A stretch of DNA of 64,000 nucleotides from Chloroflexota bacterium (GCA_002722455.1 PBMB01000022.1:1-64000), one strand, 5' to 3'. Counted from the first letter of the stretch, positions 26,937-37,000 are shown. Notes: a model not told the origin generated them from the sequence alone. Program-made: numbers and translations.

Positions 26937-27587
26937 TTAAAAAGGCACTTTCAATTTTTCACAAACGTTTTCGATATTATCCATTTGAAATTGCTGAAAC
27001 TCAGAATACAAATCTTCATAATCATGTAAGGATTTAACTTCGTCATTAATAACAGAAAGTGTCGCTGAAAATTCATATTTACTTTTGAAAAAGAAAGTAT
27101 GTGTTTTTGAAAAATCTGTTTTGCCGTGGAAAAACAATAGGTCAAAAAAATAAAAATAAACATTTTTTCGAATGAATCCATTTTCATTGATAAAATTTTC
27201 AATTGTTGTAAATTTATTTTTAAAAGAATGCTGAAAATAACCTTCGCCAAAATGATAAGGCATATTATAGAACATAAAGTATCGAAGCGTGGTAACTAAT
27301 GAATCTCTTTTGAAAAAAGAATCAATAAACTCAAACTCAATATAATCAACGAAATAATGTGCAAAAGCAACCGCTTCTTCTTCATTTGAGAAAGGAGAAT
27401 GAATGCCGAATATAACAGATAAATTATCATAATTAAAAGAATCAAGTTTTTTGATTTCTCGGTAGTAACAATCCACAGGATAAACAGATTGTTCTTTTAC
27501 AAATTGATTGATTCTTTGAATATCCATTATTAATTCTCTCTTTTTCAAATATGATTTTATTTTATCATAAATGTTGACAAAAACCAA
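26937..27587 (-). CDS. Hypothetical protein (start may be internal Met MDIQRINQF)
   Basis: Complete ORF. Confidence 0.65.
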   Translation of the reverse strand: MVFVNIYDKIKSYLKKRELIMDIQRINQFVKEQSVYPVDCYYREIKKLDSFNYDNLSVIFGIHSPFSNEEEAVAFAHYFVDYIEFEFIDSFFKRDSLVTTLRYFMFYNMPYHFGEGYFQHSFKNKFTTIENFINENGFIRKNVYFYFFDLLFFHGKTDFSKTHTFFFKSKYEFSATLSVINDEVKSLHDYEDLYSEFQQFQMDNIENVCEKLKVPF

Positions 27588-27672
27588 TTAAAAACCTTAA
27601 AAATAAGACTTTTTTGTGTAAGGATTTTATGGTAAAATATAAAATTAAAAGATTAAATTATGGTATTAAAAA

Positions 27673-28341
27673 ATGATTGATACAAAAAAACTAATAGATG
27701 GTTTTACTGTAAGTGCTCTCTTTTTAAAAGATGAAGAATCAAATGAAACTTTAAAGAGTATGACAATAAAAAAATTCTATAAAAAAGACCAAAACGCTAA
27801 TGAGTTTGAGAAGTATTTTCAAACAGAAGATAAAGACCAATTTTGGGTATTTATAGGAGGAATGGAAGAAAAGAATAGTCAATGCAATCTATATGGTTCT
27901 TTAATGGCTATGCCATCGACAAAAGGCAAACAACATCGTGGAAAAGTAGAATTAGTAAATAATTTAGGAATGTTCAAAAAAGGAATACAGAAAATGCTTG
28001 AAGAAAGAGGTGTTGAAGTATTAGAAAAAGATTTTAAAACATTAGAAGCCTACTATTCAGAAGATTTAGATGAAATATGTTCAAAAAGTCTTCAGTTCGA
28101 AACAAAAATTGAATTTGAAAGCGTTTTGAATATGAAGAAGGCTTATGTTGAAAATGTGCTATCTTCCATATTCAAAGAGAATCTTGAAATTGATTTAGAA
28201 AAAGATAAGTTTATCGTGGATTATTTATCATTTGATTATAACGATTGTGATCCAGTAGAAATAAAAGAAATCCTAGTTATCAAAGATGGAAAGATAACAA
28301 AGGAGAGTATTGAACTATTTGAATTTAAATATGGTGTGTAA
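27673..28341 (+). CDS. ELNFGV-tail family, subgroup with T.E..EL tail
   Basis: MIDTKKLIDGF..ITKESIELFEFKYGV. Confidence 0.8.
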   Translation: MIDTKKLIDGFTVSALFLKDEESNETLKSMTIKKFYKKDQNANEFEKYFQTEDKDQFWVFIGGMEEKNSQCNLYGSLMAMPSTKGKQHRGKVELVNNLGMFKKGIQKMLEERGVEVLEKDFKTLEAYYSEDLDEICSKSLQFETKIEFESVLNMKKAYVENVLSSIFKENLEIDLEKDKFIVDYLSFDYNDCDPVEIKEILVIKDGKITKESIELFEFKYGV

Positions 28342-28344
28342 CAG

Positions 28345-29058
28345 ATGATTGATTTAAAAAGATTTACAAAAGATTTTATGCTAGATATAGTAAAAACAAA
28401 AGAAACAAATAAAGAAAAAAACACTATCGATTTTATTAATTTTGAAAAAATAATTTGTTTAGAAAAAAAAGAAAATATTGATTTGTCGTTAGGAAAATTA
28501 ATCAGCGAAATGAAACAAACAGATAAGCCATTATTAGCTTTAGAAATATCTGGTCGCTTCGAACCTACTATTAACAATCATTATATGTTAACAATAAACT
28601 TAATTAAAGTTGCAACGTTAAATGATGGTTATAATTCAAATGTAATTGAGTTAGAAGAAGTCAATCAATACATAAAAGGCTTAATGAATTATATTGAAAA
28701 TAAAGATTTATCAATATCTAAGGAAAACATTGTACCGCCAAAATTAATAGAAAAAGCATTAGGTATAGACAATGAAGGAAATTGTTTAAAAAAAAGAAGT
28801 CATCCTTATATTCAAATTAAAAAAGAAATAGAATTGCCGTCCGTGGAAGAGGTAGAAAAGATTCTTGCAGAAACAATTTTGTTAAAAAAATTAGACCAAG
28901 AAGTTTCATTAAGTGAAGAAAATAGTTATTTAATAAAATTACTAATGAATAATAAAGACATGCTGAATAACGAAGAGTTATTTTCAATGTTGGAAGTTAA
29001 AGAAAATAAAATAACGCAAGAGACTAGTGAATTAGTTGAATTAACTTTTGGAGTTTAA
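28345..29058 (+). CDS. ELNFGV-tail family paralogue
   Basis: MIDLKRFTKDF..ITQETSELVELTFGV. Confidence 0.8.
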   Translation: MIDLKRFTKDFMLDIVKTKETNKEKNTIDFINFEKIICLEKKENIDLSLGKLISEMKQTDKPLLALEISGRFEPTINNHYMLTINLIKVATLNDGYNSNVIELEEVNQYIKGLMNYIENKDLSISKENIVPPKLIEKALGIDNEGNCLKKRSHPYIQIKKEIELPSVEEVEKILAETILLKKLDQEVSLSEENSYLIKLLMNNKDMLNNEELFSMLEVKENKITQETSELVELTFGV

Positions 29059-29060
29059 AA

Positions 29061-29219
29061 ATGATCGACTTAAAAAAGGCGATAAAAGATTCTAAACTGT
29101 ATATTTATACGGATGAAAATAATAATAATTCTTTGACGCAATTATCTTTTATAAAAGAAGTAAATGAAGATTTAGAAACATTTAAAAAGATTTTTAATGG
29201 CAATAAAAAGTTTTTATAA
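29061..29219 (+). pseudogene. Truncated family member (N-terminal 52 aa)
   Basis: MIDLKKAIKDSKLYIYTDENN.. starts like 28345 and 27673 then stops. Confidence 0.6.
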
Positions 29220-29233
29220 AAAAGATAAAAATG

Positions 29234-29950
29234 TTAATGAATGATAACACCATAACTTTCATTTATTGAAAAGTGAGCAACATTGATGGATTCAGGAGAA
29301 ATGTAACCACCAGAATATTTTTCAATATCTTTATCAATTAAATAAGTGGTCATTTCATATTCTAGTGAATTTATAGAATTTTTATATTTTAATCTATTTA
29401 CAACAACGTCAAATCTAAGGTAATCATTTTCACAAAAAATAATAATATGTTTTTCAAAAAAATATTTACTTTCATAAGTCATATTTCTTCCATTAACAGT
29501 AACACAATTATCTTGCTTAAAATAATAAGGATTTCCAAATGCGTCAATGGTTTCGATATTTATTTTAAAATGGGCATTCTTTTTATGGATAGAATTAAAT
29601 ATCGATTCTGGTGAAATATTTGATTTTATTCCAGAATAATGTCTTGTATTATCTTCATTAATTAAAGAGAAATCTTTTAATAGTAGTTTGGCATTTTCTG
29701 AGACAATGCTTTTTTTGAAAATTAAGTTAATATTTTCAATTTTTTTAACAAAGTTTTCATTTTCTTTTTTTATAATCTCATTATCTTTTCTGTCAATGAT
29801 ATTTTCTCCATTTTTATTTATTATATGTTGTTCTTCATAAACATAAGATTGATCTTCTGATGTATTGTTGTCAACAATTTCTTCTTCTGTTTGGTATAAC
29901 AAAAAAAATAGTAAAAACAATATCAAAATAAATAAAATAATATTTTTCAT
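29234..29950 (-). CDS. Hypothetical protein with N-terminal TM/signal anchor
   Basis: Hydrophobic N-terminus MKNIILFILILFLLFFLLY. Confidence 0.7.
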   Translation of the reverse strand: MKNIILFILILFLLFFLLYQTEEEIVDNNTSEDQSYVYEEQHIINKNGENIIDRKDNEIIKKENENFVKKIENINLIFKKSIVSENAKLLLKDFSLINEDNTRHYSGIKSNISPESIFNSIHKKNAHFKINIETIDAFGNPYYFKQDNCVTVNGRNMTYESKYFFEKHIIIFCENDYLRFDVVVNRLKYKNSINSLEYEMTTYLIDKDIEKYSGGYISPESINVAHFSINESYGVIIH

Positions 29951-30137
29951 AAAAAACCCTTAAAACTTACAAAATAAGAACAGTTTATAAAATTAAATAA
30001 TATGCTATTCTTATTAATTGAAACAAAAATAGGTAAGTAACTTTCGATTTTTGAAAAATCTTTACAAAAAAAAAGAATTAGAAATTGTAATAAAATTTAA
30101 GAAATGCTATGGTTTAAGGAAATTAGAAGAGATAAAA

Positions 30138-30734
30138 ATGAAAAAGACAAATATCATAGATTATTTTAAAATAGAAGAGTTTACACACCTATTCAGATTG
30201 AAAGACAGTTTACATTTAAATTATCATTGTAAATTAGATTTGGCAAAAGAAATATTGGGTATTGAAAAAGTTGAAATAAACATAAATATAAGAGAAGACG
30301 ATTATATTGTTATATCTATATTATTTGTTTTACCAACATTTTTTAAAAAAAGCACAATAGATACATTTTTAAAAATGATTGATATTGAATTAGATAGATT
30401 GAATATAAAAGGAATATCTTCAAACAAGAATATGTATAACTTTTTAGAAAGTTCCTTTATAGAACAACCTGAAGAAGACAAGGCTGTAGCAGCTTGTCAA
30501 AAAGAAATTAGATTATTAAATCCTGAAATAGAGGAGTTGCCTTACACATTGCTAGAACAACATTTACAATTGAGATCAAATATTGAAAAAATATCATTAA
30601 GTAGAAAAGACGAAGATTTGATTAATATTTATGAATTAGAAAAAGAAACGTTTCCAAGCTTACTCTCAGTAGACGAATTAGGTAATATAACAAAAGAATG
30701 CAGAGAATTAATTGAATTGAATTATCAAAAATGA
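30138..30734 (+). CDS. ELNFGV-tail family paralogue
   Basis: MKKTNIIDYFKIEEF..ITKECRELIELNYQK. Confidence 0.75.
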   Translation: MKKTNIIDYFKIEEFTHLFRLKDSLHLNYHCKLDLAKEILGIEKVEININIREDDYIVISILFVLPTFFKKSTIDTFLKMIDIELDRLNIKGISSNKNMYNFLESSFIEQPEEDKAVAACQKEIRLLNPEIEELPYTLLEQHLQLRSNIEKISLSRKDEDLINIYELEKETFPSLLSVDELGNITKECRELIELNYQK

Positions 30735-30770
30735 TATAATTCGACGATCTAGATAATAAGCGAGACTCTG

Positions 30771-31391
30771 ATGGATAAAACAATCAAAAAATTTTTTAAA
30801 AATAATGTAAAGAGTTTATCTCTTCAACAAACAGATATTGAAGCAAAAAGATATGTTGCGACAAATCGACTTAAAGAATCTGTTTCAAATGAATGGTTCG
30901 AAGGTAAAAACGTAAAAAGTAGAGCTGATTTTATTGTGATAGAAAGAAAAGACAATCTTTTCTATCAAATTAGAGTTTCTAAAATGGGTGCAATAGAAAA
31001 TGAAATCGAATCCGTTAAAGTAATCAAAAACTTTTTGATTGAAGGCTTAGGACTTGAAGAAGATAAAATAAAAAAAATAGAGCATATTGTAAAACAAGCA
31101 AATTTAACGATGGGTGTTTTAGATTCTAATAAAGTTCCAGAAGTAACGGTATTGGATTTAGAAATTGAATATACAAAAGAAAGTTCTATTCATCTTTGCG
31201 ATCACTTAGTAAAAGAATTAAAGAAAACAACAGGCATAGTTGAAGATTTCGATATTAATCTAGATAAAGATATGAATGTTATTCGTGCATTTAAGAGAGA
31301 ATTATCTGATTTTGAAGAGTGGTTTTGTATTGAAAATGGCTCTATTTCAAACAAAACAAGAGACTACTTCGATTTGCAGTTAATGGTTTAA
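30771..31391 (+). CDS. ELNFGV-tail family paralogue (divergent tail)
   Basis: MDKTIKKFFKNN..ISNKTRDYFDLQLMV. Confidence 0.75.
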   Translation: MDKTIKKFFKNNVKSLSLQQTDIEAKRYVATNRLKESVSNEWFEGKNVKSRADFIVIERKDNLFYQIRVSKMGAIENEIESVKVIKNFLIEGLGLEEDKIKKIEHIVKQANLTMGVLDSNKVPEVTVLDLEIEYTKESSIHLCDHLVKELKKTTGIVEDFDINLDKDMNVIRAFKRELSDFEEWFCIENGSISNKTRDYFDLQLMV

Positions 31392-31434
31392 AAAAATGAA
31401 TAAAATTAAATATTAAAAATAAAAAGGTTAAATA

Positions 31435-32211
31435 ATGTTAGAAATATCAGGAAAAGAAACCCAAGTGAGTTCCTTAAATAAGCTAAGAAATCTAATGATG
31501 AAGTTTCCTTGTAAAACAAGATTAGTGAAATTAGAAGAAGAACTAGCAGGACAAAGTGACGTAGAGTTTGAGTTTGAATACAGATCAGTTGTTGGGAAAC
31601 GAAAAGAGCCTGAATTTAATGATCCAAACTTAGGTGATTACAATAATATAAAATTCACAGTCAAAACACGAATGTTGGGGCAAAAAATATTAAAGAATTC
31701 AATAGAGATTAAATACGTCTATTATTCAAGAAGACTAGTGATCAATGAAGCTCCAAAACTTTTACGTCATGCAGATAATTTAATGAGAGAACTAGGTTTT
31801 GATTTTAGCAAAAGAACAACAAAAGCTAAATTATCGAAAAAATTCAATTATAGTGATGCTCAATGCATTGAAAATGTTATAGAAAACAATAATCCAACTG
31901 AGTATATGAGATTATCTAGGAGAGAAGCGAACTTTTTTAAAAATTCAACAGAAACAATGATGAATGATTTGTCTTTTAAAATAGAATTGACAAAAGAAGA
32001 TGAAACTTTGCTTTTTGATCTATTGGCGAAAGGTATGTCAATAAATCTAAAAGTGCCAGAATTTGAATTTAATTTAGAAAAAGATTTACCTATTTTCTTG
32101 CATTTTGTGAAAACAAAAAGTTTCGACGAAATTAAACCGTTTATCAATATTGAGAATGGAGAAATTTCACAAGATTCAAGAGACATGTTTGAATTACAAT
32201 TTGGTAATTAA
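31435..32211 (+). CDS. ELNFGV-tail family paralogue
   Basis: Ends ISQDSRDMFELQFGN. Confidence 0.75.
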   Translation: MLEISGKETQVSSLNKLRNLMMKFPCKTRLVKLEEELAGQSDVEFEFEYRSVVGKRKEPEFNDPNLGDYNNIKFTVKTRMLGQKILKNSIEIKYVYYSRRLVINEAPKLLRHADNLMRELGFDFSKRTTKAKLSKKFNYSDAQCIENVIENNNPTEYMRLSRREANFFKNSTETMMNDLSFKIELTKEDETLLFDLLAKGMSINLKVPEFEFNLEKDLPIFLHFVKTKSFDEIKPFINIENGEISQDSRDMFELQFGN

Positions 32212-32212
32212 T

Positions 32213-32836
32213 ATGTTAAATTATACTGAAATAAAAGAAAATGCCATTTCTCTATTTTTAGAAGAAAATGATAAAAATTATCCAAGTTATATATTGGAAG
32301 ACAATAACTATAAAACAATAAATAATCTTAGTTTGGATAATAAAAAAGCATTTTTAAATATTCTAGATACATTAGACGGTGGGTACTATCAATTGTATAT
32401 TGAGGATTTGGTAAAATCTGAAATATTAGTTGATAATTTGGTAAGACAACCAAAGTTATCTTTAATATTCTATTTAATGACAAAATGGAATCCAAATATA
32501 TTTATGGGATATACCGAAGAAGGAGATCCTTTTAAAGTATTAAATAAAATAATGAATAAAGAAAAATATTCTTTAAAAATTGCATTTTCTGATTGTACTG
32601 AGGCAGAGTATTTTAGAAGAAATAAAAAAGGATATGTACGTTCTTTTATGAATGCAAATCATCGTTTTTTCAAAGAACAAGAAGATTTGTTTGGTTCAAA
32701 ATCTAAGTTTTTAGAAGAATTAAAAGCTTGTTCTCTTTTGTATACTTATTGTTTTGGAAAAGCGACTGAAAAGGCAATGCCAGAAGAATTATATGAAGAA
32801 GCAAAGCTACAATTAGAATTGTTATATGGAATTTAA
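32213..32836 (+). CDS. ELNFGV-tail family-like protein
   Basis: Starts MLNYTEIKENAISLFLEEN; ends AKLQLELLYGI. Confidence 0.7.
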   Translation: MLNYTEIKENAISLFLEENDKNYPSYILEDNNYKTINNLSLDNKKAFLNILDTLDGGYYQLYIEDLVKSEILVDNLVRQPKLSLIFYLMTKWNPNIFMGYTEEGDPFKVLNKIMNKEKYSLKIAFSDCTEAEYFRRNKKGYVRSFMNANHRFFKEQEDLFGSKSKFLEELKACSLLYTYCFGKATEKAMPEELYEEAKLQLELLYGI

Positions 32837-32838
32837 TT

Positions 32839-33504
32839 ATGATATTACAAGACAAGAAAACCCTAAGAAAAAGAGCTAAAGAAATTTATTTAAAAATAGA
32901 AAAGTTTGAAAGAAAAACTGAATATTTTGTAAATGATAAAGTAAGAAAAAAAATATTTGAATATATAATGAAATTCGCTTCTGAACCAATCAAAGATTAT
33001 TTGCTCAAATTAAATGCTTTTGATTATTTGGCGATACATAATTTAAATGTTGCGCCAGATTATGCTGTAATACATTCACATTTTTCAAATGATAAATCTT
33101 ATATGTTTGGCGACCTGTTCAGGGATTATGAGTCAATTGAATCAGAGTTAAAGGGTGCAGGTCGTGAGAATGAGTTTCTTTTAGAAGTGATAGGTAGCAC
33201 AAAAAATAAAAGTGATTTCGATTATTGTTCTTCATTTGTGTCAACATTGACAATAAATGAGGTGGATATTTATAGATCTGTTGAACATTTAATTGATAAT
33301 CAAAAATTATTTAAAAACCTATCAAGTATGACACTTCAAGAAATAGAAGCAGCAGTTCAGAAATTAAAAAGAGACTTTACAGAAGAAGCTTCTATTGAAA
33401 CTAGATTGGTGTTTATTGCCTTTTCAAGAGCAATAAAAGAAATGATCTCAGAAGAAGTGTTAGAGAATGCGAGTGAATGGTATGAATTAAATTACAAAAC
33501 TTAA
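32839..33504 (+). CDS. ELNFGV-tail family-like protein
   Basis: Ends ASEWYELNYKT; SD GGA in preceding tail. Confidence 0.7.
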   Translation: MILQDKKTLRKRAKEIYLKIEKFERKTEYFVNDKVRKKIFEYIMKFASEPIKDYLLKLNAFDYLAIHNLNVAPDYAVIHSHFSNDKSYMFGDLFRDYESIESELKGAGRENEFLLEVIGSTKNKSDFDYCSSFVSTLTINEVDIYRSVEHLIDNQKLFKNLSSMTLQEIEAAVQKLKRDFTEEASIETRLVFIAFSRAIKEMISEEVLENASEWYELNYKT

Positions 33505-33556
33505 TTGATTAATTAAAAAGAAATGGTAAAATCCTTCAAAAAAAAAGGAGATTAAA

Positions 33557-33970
33557 GTGTCAAAAAGAATTTTACACACAATGTTGAGAGTTGGTAATTT
33601 AGAAGAATCGATTAAATTTTATACCGAAATTATGGGAATGCAGCTTCTTCGTCAAAATGAAAACAAAGAATACAAATACACATTAGCTTTCTTAGGGTAT
33701 GGCGACGAATCAGAAGGTGCTGTTATTGAGTTAACTTATAACTGGGGTGTTGAAGAATACGATATGGGCAACGCTTATGGTCATATTGCAATTGCTTCTG
33801 ACGATATTTATGAAACTTGTGACGCAATTAAAGCGGCTGGTGGAAATGTTGTAAGAGAACCTGGTCCTGTTCTTGGTGGAACAACTCACATTGCATTCGT
33901 TAAAGATCCAGACGGTTATATGGTAGAACTAATCCAAAGCAAAGATTCAAGTAAAGGTTTGGAAGGTTAA
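33557..33970 (+). CDS. gloA: Lactoylglutathione lyase (glyoxalase I)
   Basis: [25 protein letters not shown].. [12 protein letters not shown]. Confidence 0.95.
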   Translation: MSKRILHTMLRVGNLEESIKFYTEIMGMQLLRQNENKEYKYTLAFLGYGDESEGAVIELTYNWGVEEYDMGNAYGHIAIASDDIYETCDAIKAAGGNVVREPGPVLGGTTHIAFVKDPDGYMVELIQSKDSSKGLEG

Positions 33971-34008
33971 AATAAGAAAAGACTCTCATCTGAGAGTCTT
34001 TTTTTTAT

Positions 34009-34314
34009 TTAAAAGAAAACCACTGTAATAGGAACAGAAATTGCTTTTAGAATTAAAACATAGCTTAACAGATAAGATGAGACCATTCCAAATCTATTTA
34101 AATTATTTTCTAATGGAATATAGGAAGAAAACTTATGCAGCGTTAATCCAAGAATTAAAAAAGACCAAAAGATCCAACCTGTTCCAAAACAACTAAGAAC
34201 GAAAAAATAATAAATTGAAAGCTGAATACAAGTATCTGAAACATATTTTTTACTTAAAAAATAAAGTAAAATAAAATAAACAACTATTCCAGCTAAATAA
34301 AACCACCAAGACAT
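34009..34314 (-). CDS. Small membrane protein
   Basis: Several hydrophobic segments. Confidence 0.55.
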   Translation of the reverse strand: MSWWFYLAGIVVYFILLYFLSKKYVSDTCIQLSIYYFFVLSCFGTGWIFWSFLILGLTLHKFSSYIPLENNLNRFGMVSSYLLSYVLILKAISVPITVVFF

Positions 34315-34420
34315 ACAAAACCCTTTTTTTTCTTAATCCTATTTCAAAATAAAAGAAAAGTCAACAAATGACTTTATTTTTAATTATTAATTATATATAA
34401 TCATTTTTTTAGGAGAAAAA

Positions 34421-34999
34421 ATGTCTGATTTAAATTTAAAACCTTTGCTAAAAGAAGTAAAAATGAGCGAAGTGAAATATATTGACAAAAAGAGATTCGA
34501 CAAAACAATAATGATTGACTGGAATTATGATTGTAGAAGATTATCTTCAAATAAAATAAAAACAGAAATAAGTTTTGCTTTATTGTTTTCAAAAAGAAAA
34601 GGTAGGTTTTTATTAAATATATTTTTTGATTTCTCTAACTCAACATTAAATCAAAAAATAAAAAAACAAATGGACGATACTTTTTATGAGTTGATAGAAG
34701 AATTAAATATATCATTTAAATTAGTTGGAGAAAATCTCGAAATAAAGAAAAGTGAAGGTAAAGACGTTTTTTCATATAATTTAGATGTAGATTTAGAATC
34801 TGTTAATCCAAATCAAATATTGGAATCAGAAATATATTTAAAGTATGAATTGGATTTAAATAAAATAAATAATATAAGTGATGATTTTTTTATTAAATAT
34901 ATAGATAAAGACAAAGAGTTATTGGATTTAATAACGAATAAAAATGGAAGGACAGAAAAAGAAATATTAGATTTGATAGAGCTTAATTATAAACTTTAA
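34421..34999 (+). CDS. ELNFGV-tail family paralogue
   Basis: Ends RTEKEILDLIELNYKL. Confidence 0.75.
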   Translation: MSDLNLKPLLKEVKMSEVKYIDKKRFDKTIMIDWNYDCRRLSSNKIKTEISFALLFSKRKGRFLLNIFFDFSNSTLNQKIKKQMDDTFYELIEELNISFKLVGENLEIKKSEGKDVFSYNLDVDLESVNPNQILESEIYLKYELDLNKINNISDDFFIKYIDKDKELLDLITNKNGRTEKEILDLIELNYKL

Positions 35000-35032
35000 A
35001 GAAAAAGCACAGTCAAAGACTGTGCTTTTGTG

Positions 35033-35431
35033 TTAATCGTATTCTTCCAAATCTTCGTCGTCTTCGTCGTAATTATAACTATAATCATCGTCATAGTCGT
35101 CGTCATATCGGGAATAATCATAAGGATCTTCTTCTGGCTCTATCGTCTCAACTTTGAATCCATTTTTTTCAAGATAATCAAAGAAATCGTGCCTATCAAG
35201 AAAACCTTTCTGTTTATTAATTTTTAATTCAGGCAATCCCAAGTATTTAATTAACTCAGAAAGACCTTCTTCGGCTTCTGTTGAGACATTTCCATAGCAA
35301 TATGCAGTTGCATAATCGCCATAAGACCAGTCCTTATATTTAACGATAGTTGATTCTTCATAAGAAGTTCCACAATATTCGCAATCATGAAAAGCCTCAG
35401 TAGTTTCAACAATAACAACATCTTTTTGCAT
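35033..35431 (-). CDS. Hypothetical protein with Asp/Glu/Tyr-rich acidic tail and CxxC
   Basis: MQKDVVIVETTEAFHDCEYCG..EEDPYDYSRYDDDYDDDYSYNYDEDDEDLEEYD. Confidence 0.7.
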   Translation of the reverse strand: MQKDVVIVETTEAFHDCEYCGTSYEESTIVKYKDWSYGDYATAYCYGNVSTEAEEGLSELIKYLGLPELKINKQKGFLDRHDFFDYLEKNGFKVETIEPEEDPYDYSRYDDDYDDDYSYNYDEDDEDLEEYD

Positions 35432-35621
35432 AAGTAGTCTCCTTGGTTGATTTGAGTAATATAATATCCATACCAATTAGATAACTTAACAAGAGTGTAT
35501 TATATAAGAAAAAAACTTTATAATCAATGATTTTATATTTTGTTTTTTTTATTGTTTTTTTGTTGAAAAAGATGCATAATAAGTATATGATAAATGAAAG
35601 CGAATAATATGGAGAAAAACC

Positions 35622-36551
35622 TTGAAAAAAATAAGTCTAGTGTTTTTAACTCTGTTTCCTGCACTGTCAATGGCAACAACTGTAAATGGTACTAAAACAG
35701 ATTCTGACCTCTTGTTAAAAGATTCTAAAAATTCTTTATCACAAAAGATAGAGGAACGACTTGATTATGAGGAAGAATCAGATAAAAATCCTTTTTCTTT
35801 GACAACACATAAAATGAATTATATTTTACCATACACCTACTCTGAAAATATTAATACAAGTGTTTATAGTGAAATAGAAGATTTCAATTTATCAGAAAAT
35901 TTTAAAAATGAAGAAATAAAGTTTCAATTGAGTGTTAAATTTCCAATTTTGAAATCTATTTTTAAAGAAGATGATAAGTTGTATTTCGGATTTACAATGA
36001 AATCATTTTGGCAGATTTATGCTGCGGAAGCTTCTCGCCCTTTTAGAAATACTGATTATAATCCTGAAATATTCTATATGACAAAAATATCTGAAATTGG
36101 TGATCGAGATAACTTTTTAATGTTTGGTTTAGAACATGAATCAAATGGACAAGTTCAATACTTATCTAGAAGCTGGAACAGAATTTATGCCACGATAGAA
36201 ACCGATTGTGATGATTATGCAATAGCGTTAAAAACATGGTATAGAATTCCAGAAGACGAAAAAACTGAAGCGTTTTCACCAAAAGGAGACGATAATCCTG
36301 ACATTGGAGATTATTACGGGAATGCTGAACTATCTTTATTATGGAATTATAGTGATTTTCAATATACAGCATTGGGTAGACATAATTTTAGCACAGGCAA
36401 AGGTTACTTAGAATTAGGTGTTACATTTCCATTGTATGACAATTTAAAAGGCTATGCACAGTTTGTAAATGGTTATGGAGAAACATTGTTAGATTACAAT
36501 TTTTATCAAAGAAGGATAGGAGTAGGAATAGTATTCTCAGATATATTTTAA
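35622..36551 (+). CDS. pldA: Outer membrane phospholipase A-like protein
   Basis: Signal peptide; EHESNGQVQYLSRSWNR active-site region of PldA. Confidence 0.9.
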   Translation: MKKISLVFLTLFPALSMATTVNGTKTDSDLLLKDSKNSLSQKIEERLDYEEESDKNPFSLTTHKMNYILPYTYSENINTSVYSEIEDFNLSENFKNEEIKFQLSVKFPILKSIFKEDDKLYFGFTMKSFWQIYAAEASRPFRNTDYNPEIFYMTKISEIGDRDNFLMFGLEHESNGQVQYLSRSWNRIYATIETDCDDYAIALKTWYRIPEDEKTEAFSPKGDDNPDIGDYYGNAELSLLWNYSDFQYTALGRHNFSTGKGYLELGVTFPLYDNLKGYAQFVNGYGETLLDYNFYQRRIGVGIVFSDIF

Positions 36552-36559
36552 AGCCTTTA

Positions 36560-37000
36560 TCAAGGCTTTAATTTTTTATTAATATTCTTTTTTAGGCTTT
36601 TGGTTGTTCTTTCATAAGAGTTTAAATCTTTATATTTGTTTTGCTGTTGTTTTGAAAAAGATTCTGGTGTTACTTTATGTATTTTTTTCAAATGAGATTT
36701 ATCAATTGAATCCATTAAAGCATACCAAGTGTATCCATCTTTTTCATTCTTGTGTCCATTCCATAATTGTGGATAACCATTCCAAAAGAACCCGTCATTA
36801 GTATAATCTTCGAGTTTTAATTCAATTTCAAAAACATAGGCAAAACCGTTTTCGTCTTGTGAAGCGTGATACAAAGCACTACCAAAATTGTCAGAAAGAG
36901 TGTACCAATTTGGATCATTAAGCTCTCCCTTAAGACCTTCTGATTTAATATTTTCAATTTTTGTATGGTTTGCACCATGATATAATTTTATTTTTTTCAT
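36560..37000 (-). CDS. Possible ADP-ribosyltransferase-fold protein
   Basis: LYHGANHTKIENIKSEGLKG..YTLSDNFGSALYHA..VFEIEL pattern. Confidence 0.45.
   Translation of the reverse strand: MKKIKLYHGANHTKIENIKSEGLKGELNDPNWYTLSDNFGSALYHASQDENGFAYVFEIELKLEDYTNDGFFWNGYPQLWNGHKNEKDGYTWYALMDSIDKSHLKKIHKVTPESFSKQQQNKYKDLNSYERTTKSLKKNINKKLKP

Noticed and set aside
27648-27676. Possible ghost tail LNYGIKK-stop before gene 27673
   Set aside because: Too short (five matching residues) and without the preceding W/E positions; could be chance in AT-rich DNA
286-34999. Possible CRISPR or tandem DNA repeat array in the paralogue region
   Set aside because: Repetition is at protein level with highly diverged DNA; no regular direct repeats with spacers seen
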